Shown: one piece after another, positions 48,988-57,370 of the stretch
How positions within the stretch are numbered: position 1 is the first letter of the stretch
How the letters are laid out: the number at the start of each line of letters is the position of its first letter
Origin: Bordetella sp. BOR01
Lineage (GTDB): Bacteria; Pseudomonadota; Gammaproteobacteria; Burkholderiales; Burkholderiaceae_B
Assembly (NCBI RefSeq): GCF_019218885.1
Contig: NZ_JAHUWT010000002.1
Coordinates: 992,001-1,056,000 of the forward strand
Reading direction: 5' to 3'
Length of the DNA stretch: 64,000 nt
Made by a program: the position numbers and the translations under genes
Notes under the pieces: generated by a model
The model's database searches: none
Seen by the model: the letters and a program-made list of their open reading frames with translations, nothing else
Told to the model about the DNA's origin: nothing

Positions 48988-49656
48988 TCAATGCTGCGCC
49001 AAGTGTTCCTGGATGACCGCCGAGGTACCCAGGATGTCCGGGTACTTCTCGCCCGCGTCCACGCGCTGCAGCGTTTGCTTCTCGCCGGTTTGCAGGCCGA
49101 TGGCCTTGTTGGCGGCAAACTCGATAAGCTCGGGCCGGAGGACCAGGACGCCGTTTTCGTCGGCCAGGATGGCGTCTCCGGCCGATACCGCCACGCCACC
49201 GCAAGAGACGGGAATGCAGAATTCCCCGCCGATGCCCAGCGTCTTCACGGTAATCGTTGTCAGGCCCCGCGACCAGACCGGCAGGCCATAGCGCCGCAGC
49301 TCTTCGATGTCGGTCACGACACCGTCCACGATGATGCCCAGGACGCCGGCCGCGCGGGCCGCGTAGGCCAGGGCACCGCCCAGGCTGGCATGGCGCTGGT
49401 CGCCGCAACGGTCGATCACCAGGATGTCGCCCGGACGAGCCTGGCCCACCGCGTAATGCGCCATGGCGCCGTCCGGGCCCGGATAGCGAACGGTTACTGC
49501 CGTGCCGGCAATGCGCTGGGGTCCAAGCATGGCGCGGATGCCGCTGTCCATGAAGCCGGTGTGAAGAAAATGGCCGATGGTGGCGGGCTCGGCGCGGGCC
49601 AGCAATTCGATGCGTTCGGGGGCGATTTGCTCCGGAAGGGATTTCAGCAGGTACAT
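48988..49656 (-). CDS. RraA-like/HMG-aldolase-family protein with altered active-site motif
   Basis: 222 residues of the RraA/4-hydroxy-4-methyl-2-oxoglutarate (HMG) aldolase family. GDQRHASLGGALAYAARAAG near 85 and DGVVTDIEEL near 111 align with the active-site region. The arginine of the aldolase RD motif is Thr115 here; the following Asp116 (metal ligand) is kept. The substitution argues against standard pyruvate-aldol cleavage and for a different reaction or a structural role. It lies between the TRAP permease gene and the amidase gene in the same operon. Confidence 0.86.
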   Translation of the reverse strand: MYLLKSLPEQIAPERIELLARAEPATIGHFLHTGFMDSGIRAMLGPQRIAGTAVTVRYPGPDGAMAHYAVGQARPGDILVIDRCGDQRHASLGGALAYAARAAGVLGIIVDGVVTDIEELRRYGLPVWSRGLTTITVKTLGIGGEFCIPVSCGGVAVSAGDAILADENGVLVLRPELIEFAANKAIGLQTGEKQTLQRVDAGEKYPDILGTSAVIQEHLAQH

Positions 49657-49737
49657 GGGAACTGTCTCCAGAATGAAGTGAGGAATCCGGGGGCCAGCGA
49701 TGCGCGCATCCGCTGGCCTTCCTTGGTAAGTGACGGT

Positions 49738-51012
49738 TTATCGATACCAGAGTGCGACTTCGGGCCACACGATGATGATGCCCACCAACGTAAGCAGGGC
49801 GAGCAGATAGGGCGAAACGCCGATGAAGACATCCATGAGCGATCCGCGGCCGCGCGTTGCCTGCACGACGTAGCAGTTCATGCCGACCGGCGGCGTGATG
49901 AGGCCCGCTTCGGTAACCAGGATCACCATGATGCCGAACCAGACCGGATCAAAGCCCAGTTTGGCCATGATGGGCGCGAGCACCGGCACGGTCAGCACAG
50001 TTAGCGACAGGCCTTCCAGAAAGCACCCCAGGATCAGGTAGATCAGCACGACCAGGAGAACGATAGAGTACGTGCTGAGCTCCAGTCCCAGCACGAAACT
50101 CTCGAGCAGCCGGGAGAACCCGATCAAGCCCAGGGCGAAGTTCAGCAGCGCCGCGAAGATGATGATGATCATCAGGATGGCGTTGGTCTTGGCCGTGGCA
50201 AGCAGCGCCGAATTCAGGATCCTGAACGACATCCGGCCTCTTGCCAGCCCCAGGACCAGGGTTGCGATGACGCCCAGCGCAGCCGCTTCGGTTGGCGTGG
50301 CGATACCGGCATAGATGGACCCCACGACCACCAGGAACAGTCCCAAAGGCGGCAGCAGCTTCGGCAGCGTGGCGATGCGCATGCGCCAATCGGTCTTGAT
50401 CTCTTCGCCGCTCCATTCCGGCCGCATGATGCAGAGCACGGTGGTCACCAACATGAAGAGGGCCGTCAAGATCAGCCCTGGCACGATACCGGCGAGGTAG
50501 AGTTCCGGGATCGAAGTGTTGGTGATGCTGCCGTACACGATCAGATTGATGGATGGCGGAATAAGAATGCCCAGCGTGCCGCCGGCGGCGATGCTTCCCA
50601 GGAACAGCCTTTCGTTGTAGCCGTGCAGTTTGATCTGGGGAATGGCGATCGAGCCTATCGTGGCCGCCGTGGCCAGGCTGGATCCCGAGGTGGCGGCAAA
50701 GATGGCGCTGGTGGCGACGTTGGTCTGCATCAGCCTGCCGGGCATCTTGTTCAGCCACGGCGCCACTGCGTCGTACATTTCGCCGGCAATGCCGCTGCGC
50801 ACGAAGATCTCGCCTAGCATGATGAACAAGGGCACCGAGATCAGTACATAATTCTGCGACTGGGCCCAGGCCGTCATCCCCAGCGAATCCACGATGGGAA
50901 CCGGAGATATCAGTCCTACCGCCAGTGCGCCCAGGCCTATGACCGAAAAGATGGGCAAGCCCGCAAAGAAAAGAATGAACGCGCCCAATATGAAGGCGAT
51001 ACCGATGGTCAT
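49738..51012 (-). CDS. dctM: TRAP transporter large permease (DctM)
   Basis: 424 residues, almost entirely hydrophobic, with about 11-12 transmembrane helices. Typical DctM stretches include IMLGEIFVRSGIAGEMYDAV near 65, GSSLATAATIGSIAIPQ near 112 and the C-terminal TEAGLITPPVGMNCYVVQ. It forms the cation-coupled channel of a tripartite ATP-independent transporter. Its start overlaps the dctQ stop by 4 bp. The transporter is the only complete import system in the window. Confidence 0.94.
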   Translation of the reverse strand: MTIGIAFILGAFILFFAGLPIFSVIGLGALAVGLISPVPIVDSLGMTAWAQSQNYVLISVPLFIMLGEIFVRSGIAGEMYDAVAPWLNKMPGRLMQTNVATSAIFAATSGSSLATAATIGSIAIPQIKLHGYNERLFLGSIAAGGTLGILIPPSINLIVYGSITNTSIPELYLAGIVPGLILTALFMLVTTVLCIMRPEWSGEEIKTDWRMRIATLPKLLPPLGLFLVVVGSIYAGIATPTEAAALGVIATLVLGLARGRMSFRILNSALLATAKTNAILMIIIIFAALLNFALGLIGFSRLLESFVLGLELSTYSIVLLVVLIYLILGCFLEGLSLTVLTVPVLAPIMAKLGFDPVWFGIMVILVTEAGLITPPVGMNCYVVQATRGRGSLMDVFIGVSPYLLALLTLVGIIIVWPEVALWYR

Positions 51013-51569
51013 AGCGTGTACTCCCCGGACTGCTCGTTTTCTTCTATGAGCTTTATCGTCTCTTCATACTTGCCTTGCAGGACCAGACTCAGGCTCTCCA
51101 GCAATACCAGTGCCGCGGAAACAAAGAAAAGCAGGACACCGGCCAGGAAAATGAACTGTGGAATCCACATGGGCACGCGCAGCGGCGTGTTTGATACCGC
51201 ATCGAATGTCCACGAGTCGAAGGCAATGATCCAGACCTGCCACGCCAGGATCCCGATCAGGACCGCCGTCACCAGCACGGCCAGGAGATCTAGCCAGGCC
51301 TTGGGGCGGGGCGCCAGTGTCATGTGCAGAACATTTACCCGTATATGGCTGCCCTCGAAAAACGCGTACGACAAGGCCCAGCTGGTGGCCAGTGCCAGCG
51401 CATAACCCGCGAGCTCGTCGGCGCCGACGAATGCGATGCCGAAGACCTTGCGAACCAGTACGTCGGTACTGACCAGCAGTGCCGTAGCGAACAAGACATA
51501 CAGGCCAGCCAGGGCGACATTGCGGGAAAGGCGCTCGAGCAGGGTTCTGGCATTGGTGATGAAAGGCAT
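51009..51569 (-). CDS. dctQ: TRAP transporter small permease (DctQ)
   Basis: 186 residues from the ATG at 51569 (GGGAG upstream), with four predicted membrane helices, the usual DctQ layout. TDVLVRKVFG near 34 and ADELAGYALALATSWALSYA near 49 are family-typical, and the tail after residue 170 is acidic and cytoplasmic. It pairs with DctM, whose gene overlaps its 3' end. A short gap (63 bp) separates it from dctP. Confidence 0.93.
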   Translation of the reverse strand: MPFITNARTLLERLSRNVALAGLYVLFATALLVSTDVLVRKVFGIAFVGADELAGYALALATSWALSYAFFEGSHIRVNVLHMTLAPRPKAWLDLLAVLVTAVLIGILAWQVWIIAFDSWTFDAVSNTPLRVPMWIPQFIFLAGVLLFFVSAALVLLESLSLVLQGKYEETIKLIEENEQSGEYTL

Positions 51570-51632
51570 GATGACTCCCGTTCTGCCCGCCATTCCGATG
51601 CGTTGCCGGAATGGGGGCAATTCGACGTTGGG

Positions 51633-52751
51633 TTACTGGACAGGAATCTGCATGTCGACGACCTTGCCGACGGAGTCGTTCCACGCGGCAGCGCAGTCTT
51701 TGCCGCATGCCTTGCCGTACTGAGGCAAGACACTCTGTTGCACGACTTCGCGCACCTTGGCCAGGTCTTCGCTGCTGGGCTCGACAAGTTTCATATCGCC
51801 CGGCGTGACCCCCGCCTGGCCGATCATCGTGCAACGCTTGTCGGCGGTATTGCACCAGATCCCTTCATTGACATTCCTGGCCTGGATCGCGTCGCTGATG
51901 CTGCGATAGTAGTAATCGACAGCCTTGGTCAACCACTGGCGCTGGGCATCGTCCAGCTTGGCCAGGCTCTTGCTGTTGATGACCTGGATGGTGGGCGCCC
52001 AGCCTGCGATAAGGGTAAACATGGTGTCCGAAACCTCGTACAGCTTGGCGGTGTTGCCGGACATGGTGCCCGTGATCACGCAGTCGATCACGCCGCGCTG
52101 CAGGGCTGGCACCAGTTCCCCGAAAGCCATGGTGACGGGGGCCGCGCCCAGGCCCTGCACCAGTTCGGAAAGCGTGCTCGAGCTGACCCGCACCTTCTTG
52201 CCCTTCAGGTCGTCGACGGTTTTCACGTCGCCCTTGCAGAAGAAAGTTTGCGCGCCCGACATGCCGGCGCCAAGCAAGTTCACGCGGTAGCGCTTCTGCA
52301 GGGCCGCTTCGGCAGCGGGTTCGTAGGCGGCAAGCACCTTCTTGATGCTGTCGATCGAAGTGGCCACGCCAGCCAGGTCGAAGCCGTCCAGCGTCGGGAC
52401 GTCGCCAGAACCATAGTTGGCGACCATGTTTGCCATGTCGAAAGTGCCCTGGGAGATCAGTTGCAGCGCATCCGAGGGTTGCGCGTTGATGTCGGTGACG
52501 CTATTCAGTGTGGCGGTTACCTTGCCGGCGCTGAGTTCCTTGACTGTCTCGTTCCAGAAGGGCTTTACGACGAACGACCATTCCGCGGTGCCCACCGGCG
52601 GGCCGAGGACGCGCATCGAGAACGGCTGCATTTCCTGAGCAAGGGAAATCAGTTCGGCCTTGGTATCGGCTTGCGCGCGTACAGCCGTTGTCGCCAGTGC
52701 GGCAAGCGCCACGGCCACGGCAGAAAGAAGTTGTCTGTGAGTCTGCTTCAT
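51633..52751 (-). CDS. dctP: TRAP transporter periplasmic substrate-binding protein (DctP)
   Basis: 372 residues from the ATG at 52751, six bases after AAGGA; an ATG at 52757 sits directly on the ribosome-binding site and is less likely. A Sec signal ends near VRAQA. The DctP domain follows, with KFLAKLDDAQRQ-type helices in the middle and two cysteines near 265-274 (IWCNTADKRCT) that could form a disulfide. It delivers an organic acid to DctQM. The operon context suggests 5-oxoproline or a related lactam/amide acid. Confidence 0.92.
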   Translation of the reverse strand: MKQTHRQLLSAVAVALAALATTAVRAQADTKAELISLAQEMQPFSMRVLGPPVGTAEWSFVVKPFWNETVKELSAGKVTATLNSVTDINAQPSDALQLISQGTFDMANMVANYGSGDVPTLDGFDLAGVATSIDSIKKVLAAYEPAAEAALQKRYRVNLLGAGMSGAQTFFCKGDVKTVDDLKGKKVRVSSSTLSELVQGLGAAPVTMAFGELVPALQRGVIDCVITGTMSGNTAKLYEVSDTMFTLIAGWAPTIQVINSKSLAKLDDAQRQWLTKAVDYYYRSISDAIQARNVNEGIWCNTADKRCTMIGQAGVTPGDMKLVEPSSEDLAKVREVVQQSVLPQYGKACGKDCAAAWNDSVGKVVDMQIPVQ

Positions 52752-52840
52752 TTCCATTCCTTTGTTGTGTAACCGCGTGCGCGAGGCAGGGCGGCGGAAC
52801 CAAGTGATAACAGCGGGGAGCCCACGGGCCCGTGTACGGC

Positions 52841-53656
52841 CTAAATCAGGCGCAATTGTTCGACCGGAACATCGCCAATCAGCATGTGTCCCGGGGCGTG
52901 GGTAATGACAATCGGTGGCCTGGCAAGAATGGCCGCGGCCTGGGGGGTTACGCCGCAGCCCCAGAATATCGGCACTTCACCTGGCCGGATTTCGGTGGGC
53001 TCGCCTTCGTCGGGGCGATTCACGTCGGCGATGCCTATGGCGGCCGGATCGCCCATGTGCACAGGGGCGCCATGCGCTCCTGGAAGACCGCCGCAAACGT
53101 CATAGGCAACTCGGGCCTGTTCGGGCGTATAAGGCCGCATCGAGACCACCATGGGGCCATGGAAGACGCCGACACGCCTGGTCTGGATCGAGCTGTGGAA
53201 CATCGGCACAATCTTCCCTTCGTCCACATGCCGTACGCGCAGGCCGGCTTGCTCGAGTGCATACTCGAATGACAGGGAGCATCCCAGCACGAAACCCACG
53301 AAATCGTCCTGCCACAGCGCGGTGACGTCATCGATCTCTTCCACGAGTTCGCCATCGCGCCATACGCGATAGCGCGGCAGGTCGGTTCTGAGGTCGATAT
53401 CGTTGCCCAGCATGGGCACCGCGGCCTTGCCGGGTTCGGTCATGCCGATCAAGGGGCAAGGGGTGGGGTTGGCCTGGCAATAGCCGTAGAAATCCTCTGC
53501 CCAGCTTTTGGGCAGGATCACCAGGTTGCCCTGGCCATAACCAGGCGCCATGCCGCTGGTATTGCCGTTGAACAGGCCTTGGCGTGCTTGCGCTCGGACG
53601 CCGGCGGGCGTGGCTGCCCATTGCGGCAGCCGAATGACATTCTTATGCAAGTCCAT
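52841..53656 (-). CDS. DUF1445 family putative hydro-lyase (YcsI/D-glutamate cyclase-like)
   Basis: 271 residues, full length for DUF1445/YcsI. The characteristic opening NTSGMAPGYGQGNLVILP is near 32, a central GFVLGCSLSFEYAL near 120, and VPIFWGCGVTPQAAA near 226. Relatives have been linked to D-glutamate/5-oxoproline interconversion, and in Bacillus the gene ycsI lies in the pxp operon. Its place directly downstream of pxpC2 supports a role in oxoproline or N-acyl-lactam metabolism. A CACGGGCCCGTG palindrome (52823-52834) lies between it and dctP. Confidence 0.88.
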   Translation of the reverse strand: MDLHKNVIRLPQWAATPAGVRAQARQGLFNGNTSGMAPGYGQGNLVILPKSWAEDFYGYCQANPTPCPLIGMTEPGKAAVPMLGNDIDLRTDLPRYRVWRDGELVEEIDDVTALWQDDFVGFVLGCSLSFEYALEQAGLRVRHVDEGKIVPMFHSSIQTRRVGVFHGPMVVSMRPYTPEQARVAYDVCGGLPGAHGAPVHMGDPAAIGIADVNRPDEGEPTEIRPGEVPIFWGCGVTPQAAAILARPPIVITHAPGHMLIGDVPVEQLRLI

Positions 53657-53690
53657 GGCTTGCGCCTCCTGTAGATGAAAGGGCCCGGTT

Positions 53691-54629
53691 TCAAGCCGCG
53701 CGCAATGCGTCGCGCAGCAGCCGGGCCTGGCGTATGGCCAGCGCGTGGGCCTGATCCAGGCTCACGCACTGAAAGCGCAGGATCTCGCCCGGCATCATTT
53801 GCGCCAGACGGGGAAGGTCGACCGTGATCACGTTGGCGATACGTGGATATCCGCCACTTGTTCCGCGATCCGCCATCAGGATGATGGGATTCCCATCGGA
53901 CGGGACCTGGATCGTGCCGAACGCAACGGTTTCCGACAGCATCTCGCGCGGCGCGGCCAGCCGCAGCGCCGGTCCCGACAAGCGGTAGCCCATGCGATCG
54001 GACTGTGGGGTGATCGCATAGCCGTTTTCCAGCAGACCGCGCTGCGCGGCCTTGGAAAACTGCGACCATTCCCGTCCTTGCATCACGCGCACAGGGGCGT
54101 CGCACGCGGGAACGACATCGTCGGGGAAGGCCGGCGCCGCACCATGCGGTGCCAGGACGCCTGGCGTGGCCAGGCCGACGACATCGTTCTTGCGCAGCGG
54201 CATTCCTCCTAGCCCCCCGAAGCGCGCCCGGGCGTTTGTGCTGGCGCTATCCATGACCAGGGGCAGGTCGTAGCCGCCATGTACGGCCAGGTAGGCGCGC
54301 AAACCCGTCTGGCGGCGGCCGAAGGACAGCGTGGCGCCGGCAGGCACATCCACCGCGCGGTTCATCGGCACCGCCTCGCGATCCAGCGCCGGGCTGAGAT
54401 CGGCGCCGCTTATGGCAATCGTCGCGGCCGCGTCAAAGACGAGCGTGGGGCCCATCAGGGTGAGCTCGAGCGTGGCCATGCGCGGTGCATTGCCGACCAA
54501 GAGATTGGCAATGCGGTGGGCACGCTCGTCCATCGCACCATTCACGGGAACGCCGTAGCGCTGGTAGCCGGTGCGCCCCAGGTCCTGGAAGGTGGAGTAC
54601 ATGCCTGGCTTGATGACCTGGATGCTCAT
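53691..54629 (-). CDS. pxpC: 5-oxoprolinase subunit C-like protein, copy 2
   Basis: 312 residues, slightly shorter than copy 1. It opens with MSIQVIKPGMYSTFQDLGR and continues PVNGAMDERAHRIANLLVGN. The two copies clearly belong to the same family but differ through most of the length, so the duplication is old or one copy was acquired. It overlaps pxpB2 by 4 bp and should form a complex with it. No second pxpA is near this pair. Confidence 0.91.
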   Translation of the reverse strand: MSIQVIKPGMYSTFQDLGRTGYQRYGVPVNGAMDERAHRIANLLVGNAPRMATLELTLMGPTLVFDAAATIAISGADLSPALDREAVPMNRAVDVPAGATLSFGRRQTGLRAYLAVHGGYDLPLVMDSASTNARARFGGLGGMPLRKNDVVGLATPGVLAPHGAAPAFPDDVVPACDAPVRVMQGREWSQFSKAAQRGLLENGYAITPQSDRMGYRLSGPALRLAAPREMLSETVAFGTIQVPSDGNPIILMADRGTSGGYPRIANVITVDLPRLAQMMPGEILRFQCVSLDQAHALAIRQARLLRDALRAA

Positions 54630-55414
54630 TGCCCGTCCTCCTGTTGCTGTTCGCGTTCGATTGCGGCGAATTCGCTTGCCGTGATCGGCTTGAACCGGAT
54701 GAGGTCGCCCGCGTTGAGCAGGCAGGGTACGTCGCGATGGGCAGAGAACAGCGTAAGGGGAGTGCGGCCAATCAGGCTCCAGCCGCCGGGCAGCACCGTG
54801 GGATAGATGACTGATTGCCGGTTGGCCAGGCCGATCGATCCACGCGGTACCGCTGTGCGCGGCGTCGCCCGTCGCCCGATGGACAGGCGCTGGTCGAACA
54901 TGCCGATATAAGGGTGGCCCGGGGCAAAGCCCAGCATCAAGACGCTGACGGGCGTGCCGCTATGGATGCCGATCACCTGGTCTGGTGTCAGGCCGCAGGT
55001 GCGTGCCACCTCTTCCAGGTCTTCGCCGTATTCGCCGCCGTAGCAGACGGGCAGGACGATCTCGCGGGCAGATGCATTGCCTGCCAGCTGCATGCTGGAC
55101 ATCAGGGCTTCGACCTGCCGCGCCAGGGTATCCCAGGGGCGGGCTTCTGGCTGGTTCACCGCCACGGCCGCCGGATCGTAGTGCACGCCTACCGCGGCCA
55201 TGGATGGCACGATGTCGCCCACGCCGGGCAACTGCGCATCCAGCAGCAGGCTCGCCAACCGGCAGGCGGCGGCGTTCGACAGCGCGACGTCTGTTTCATC
55301 GAACGCCACGACCAGGCAGCGGTCGCCGCAGGGCTGCATGCGCCATGCGGGTACTGCCTTGCGGCTATCATCGGCCGCACTGCTGCAGCCGGCGTTGTTC
55401 GCCAGTGTTGTCAC
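54626..55414 (-). CDS. pxpB: 5-oxoprolinase subunit B-like protein, copy 2
   Basis: 262 residues from the GTG at 55414, with AAGGGG upstream. The first ~25 residues are extra compared with copy 1, and an internal start near residue 26 is possible. The family core shows FAPGHPYIGMFDQRL and PRGSIGLANRQSV, then GGWSLIGRTP. Sequence around these motifs differs from copy 1 (for example HPYIG for FAYLG), which suggests a different ring substrate. An AAGTATT/AATACTT inverted repeat (55415-55421, 55454-55460) lies just upstream. Confidence 0.91.
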   Translation of the reverse strand: MTTLANNAGCSSAADDSRKAVPAWRMQPCGDRCLVVAFDETDVALSNAAACRLASLLLDAQLPGVGDIVPSMAAVGVHYDPAAVAVNQPEARPWDTLARQVEALMSSMQLAGNASAREIVLPVCYGGEYGEDLEEVARTCGLTPDQVIGIHSGTPVSVLMLGFAPGHPYIGMFDQRLSIGRRATPRTAVPRGSIGLANRQSVIYPTVLPGGWSLIGRTPLTLFSAHRDVPCLLNAGDLIRFKPITASEFAAIEREQQQEDGQ

Positions 55415-55566
55415 AAGTATTCCCCTTTTCCGCCGTTCATCGACGGATTTATTAATACTTACTCCTTGAAGACTGATTCGTCCTGATGTCGCAGTTCAGC
55501 GTCTCCGGGGCCAGGATGGTGCAGGCCGCGGCGCCTGCGCACCGTTGGCATGCATGTCGTGCTGCA

Positions 55567-56298
55567 TCATTGGGCGGGCTGCACCGAGAACAAGCGGCCT
55601 GCCGGTCTCGCCTTGTCGAGGCTGCCGATGGTATGCAACGTTGCCCAGATCGTCGCCTGGTTCGACGTCACGACGGGCACTTTCAATGATGCTTCGAGCG
55701 TTTGTACGCATTCCAGCGATCGCCAGGCGGTGCACGAACAGAACAGCGCCTGCGCATCGCGGTCGAAATGGTCTAGGGCGAACTTCGCAATCTGCGCCGG
55801 GTCCTGGTCGTTGATGGCCCGATGACCGTCCGCGGCGGCACGTGCGTCGCCATGTACTGCCTTGACGTCCAGCCCCTGCGCGGCGTAGTACGCGGCGAGT
55901 TTCCGGTTGGTCCAGTCCGGGTAGGGGGTCATGACAGAGATGGCATGAACGTCCAGCGCCCGGAACGCCCTTGATACCGCCGTGCTCGTGGTCACGCATG
56001 GCACGCCGGTGCGCTGTTCGATGGAATCCCTGACTTGTTCATCCCAGCTTGCCCCGCGATAAAAGCTGCCGGAAGTGCAGGCGTAGGCGATCACGTCTAT
56101 CCTGGCCGTGGCCAGCAGCGCCGCTTTTTCCTGGAGATCGCGATTCATCAGGTCCAGAGACGCTTCGGTCATGGTGCCATCCGGGATGTACAGGCGTTCG
56201 CTATGCACGGTTACCGCGTCGGACAGCAGCCGCTGAAAATCTGCTTCCACCGAGGTGTTGGTCGAAGGAATCAGAATGCCGATACGCTTTGGAACCAT
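55567..56298 (-). CDS. Maleate isomerase/Asp-Glu racemase family protein (two cysteines)
   Basis: 243 residues from the ATG at 56298 (GGAGA upstream). Both catalytic cysteines are in place: Cys74 in YACTSGSF and Cys189 in FCSCTAW. This puts it with maleate cis-trans isomerases and racemases rather than AMDase. The gene heads the long - strand lactam operon and is divergent from a LysR regulator. A racemase fits: it could convert D- to L-5-oxoproline-type or dicarboxylic intermediates before PxpABC. Confidence 0.87.
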   Translation of the reverse strand: MVPKRIGILIPSTNTSVEADFQRLLSDAVTVHSERLYIPDGTMTEASLDLMNRDLQEKAALLATARIDVIAYACTSGSFYRGASWDEQVRDSIEQRTGVPCVTTSTAVSRAFRALDVHAISVMTPYPDWTNRKLAAYYAAQGLDVKAVHGDARAAADGHRAINDQDPAQIAKFALDHFDRDAQALFCSCTAWRSLECVQTLEASLKVPVVTSNQATIWATLHTIGSLDKARPAGRLFSVQPAQ

Positions 56299-56441
56299 GT
56301 CTATCTTCTCCGTCCGGTCCTTGCGTCCGTGAACGGTGAACGCTTTGGTACACTTTTGTGCAAGTGCTGTCCCCATCCTATATGGCATGTGCGGCGGGAG
56401 GGTAATCAAAATTCTCAAGCGGGCCGTGGTCAATTTCTATC
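56299..56441. promoter_or_regulatory. Divergent control region of the lactam operon and its LysR gene
   Basis: The 143-bp gap contains a tandem GTGAACG GTGAACG repeat (56329-56342) and an imperfect TACAC-TTTT-GTGCA dyad near 56349-56363. Both lie close to the start of the - strand operon. No clear ribosome-binding site precedes the LysR gene. Confidence 0.5.
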
Positions 56442-57353
56442 ATGAAGATTTCCCTAACCCAGATAGAGACCTTTTACTGGGTTGCTCGCCTGAAGAGCTT
56501 CCACGCGGCGTCCCGGCATCTGCATCTGACGCAGCCCACGGTTTCCGCGCGCATACACGAACTGGAAAGCGCATTGGGCTACCGGCTTTTCGAGCGCGAT
56601 GCGAAAGGCGCGGCCCTGACCCCGAAAGGCGCATCGTTCCTGAACAAGGCCACCCGGCTGCTTGACCTGACCGATGACGTCCTGGCCGACGACGCCACGC
56701 CCATGCGCGGCCTGTTGCGGCTGGGCACGAACGAGTCCGCCGCGCTGTCCGGCCTGGCGGCGTTTCTTGCCGGCCTTGGCCAGCGCTATCCGTCGTTGCA
56801 AGTCGAGCTGAGCGTCGATGTCGGATCCATACTGCGCGGAAGGTTGTGTGCTGGCGGACTGGATTTCGCCATTTCAACCGATCCCGGGGCGCATCCGCAT
56901 ATCCGCGATGTACTGCTCGGTGAATCCGAAATGATCTGGGTAAGCGCGAAAGGAAAAGCCGGGCCGAAGGCGCCGCTGACCGCGGCCGACATCGCGCGCA
57001 TGCCGGTGCTGACCGTCCCGGCACCTTCGGCGCTGCATGCGCTCAATATGTCGTGGTTCGCAGGCGCGCGCGTATCGCCTCCGCGCGTCAACTCATGCAA
57101 CTCGCTGGCGGTCATGCTGCGCCTGGTGATGTCGGGCACGGCAGTGGCCATTCTGCCGCGGGCCATCCTGGGGCGCGAGTTGGCTGACGACAGCATCGAC
57201 ATTCTTGAGGTCGACCGACCGGTGCCGCCACTGGCCATCTATGCCTCGTTCCCGCTTATCGGCGATGTACGGGTATCCGAGAGCATCGCCGACATGGCGC
57301 GCGAGGCGCTGATGGATTCGCAATTGATCCAGCGCTGCAACAAGCCGGCCTGA
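56442..57353 (+). CDS. LysR-type transcriptional regulator
   Basis: 303 residues. The helix-turn-helix covers about 3-60 (SFHAASRHLHLTQPTVSARIHELE). The ligand domain begins near 90 and includes LRLGTNESAALSG. The gene is divergent from the 12-gene lactam/5-oxoproline operon and converges with the metallophosphoesterase gene 17 bp away. Divergent placement makes it the expected activator of that operon, possibly responding to oxoproline or a related acid. No Shine-Dalgarno sequence is apparent before the ATG at 56442. Confidence 0.92.
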   Translation: MKISLTQIETFYWVARLKSFHAASRHLHLTQPTVSARIHELESALGYRLFERDAKGAALTPKGASFLNKATRLLDLTDDVLADDATPMRGLLRLGTNESAALSGLAAFLAGLGQRYPSLQVELSVDVGSILRGRLCAGGLDFAISTDPGAHPHIRDVLLGESEMIWVSAKGKAGPKAPLTAADIARMPVLTVPAPSALHALNMSWFAGARVSPPRVNSCNSLAVMLRLVMSGTAVAILPRAILGRELADDSIDILEVDRPVPPLAIYASFPLIGDVRVSESIADMAREALMDSQLIQRCNKPA

Positions 57354-57370
57354 CGCGTATCTGCCGCGGG

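Noticed and set aside
47577-54629. pxpBC duplication as a recent tandem duplication
   Set aside because: The two pairs differ in length and through most of their sequence, including core motifs, so a recent copy event is not supported.
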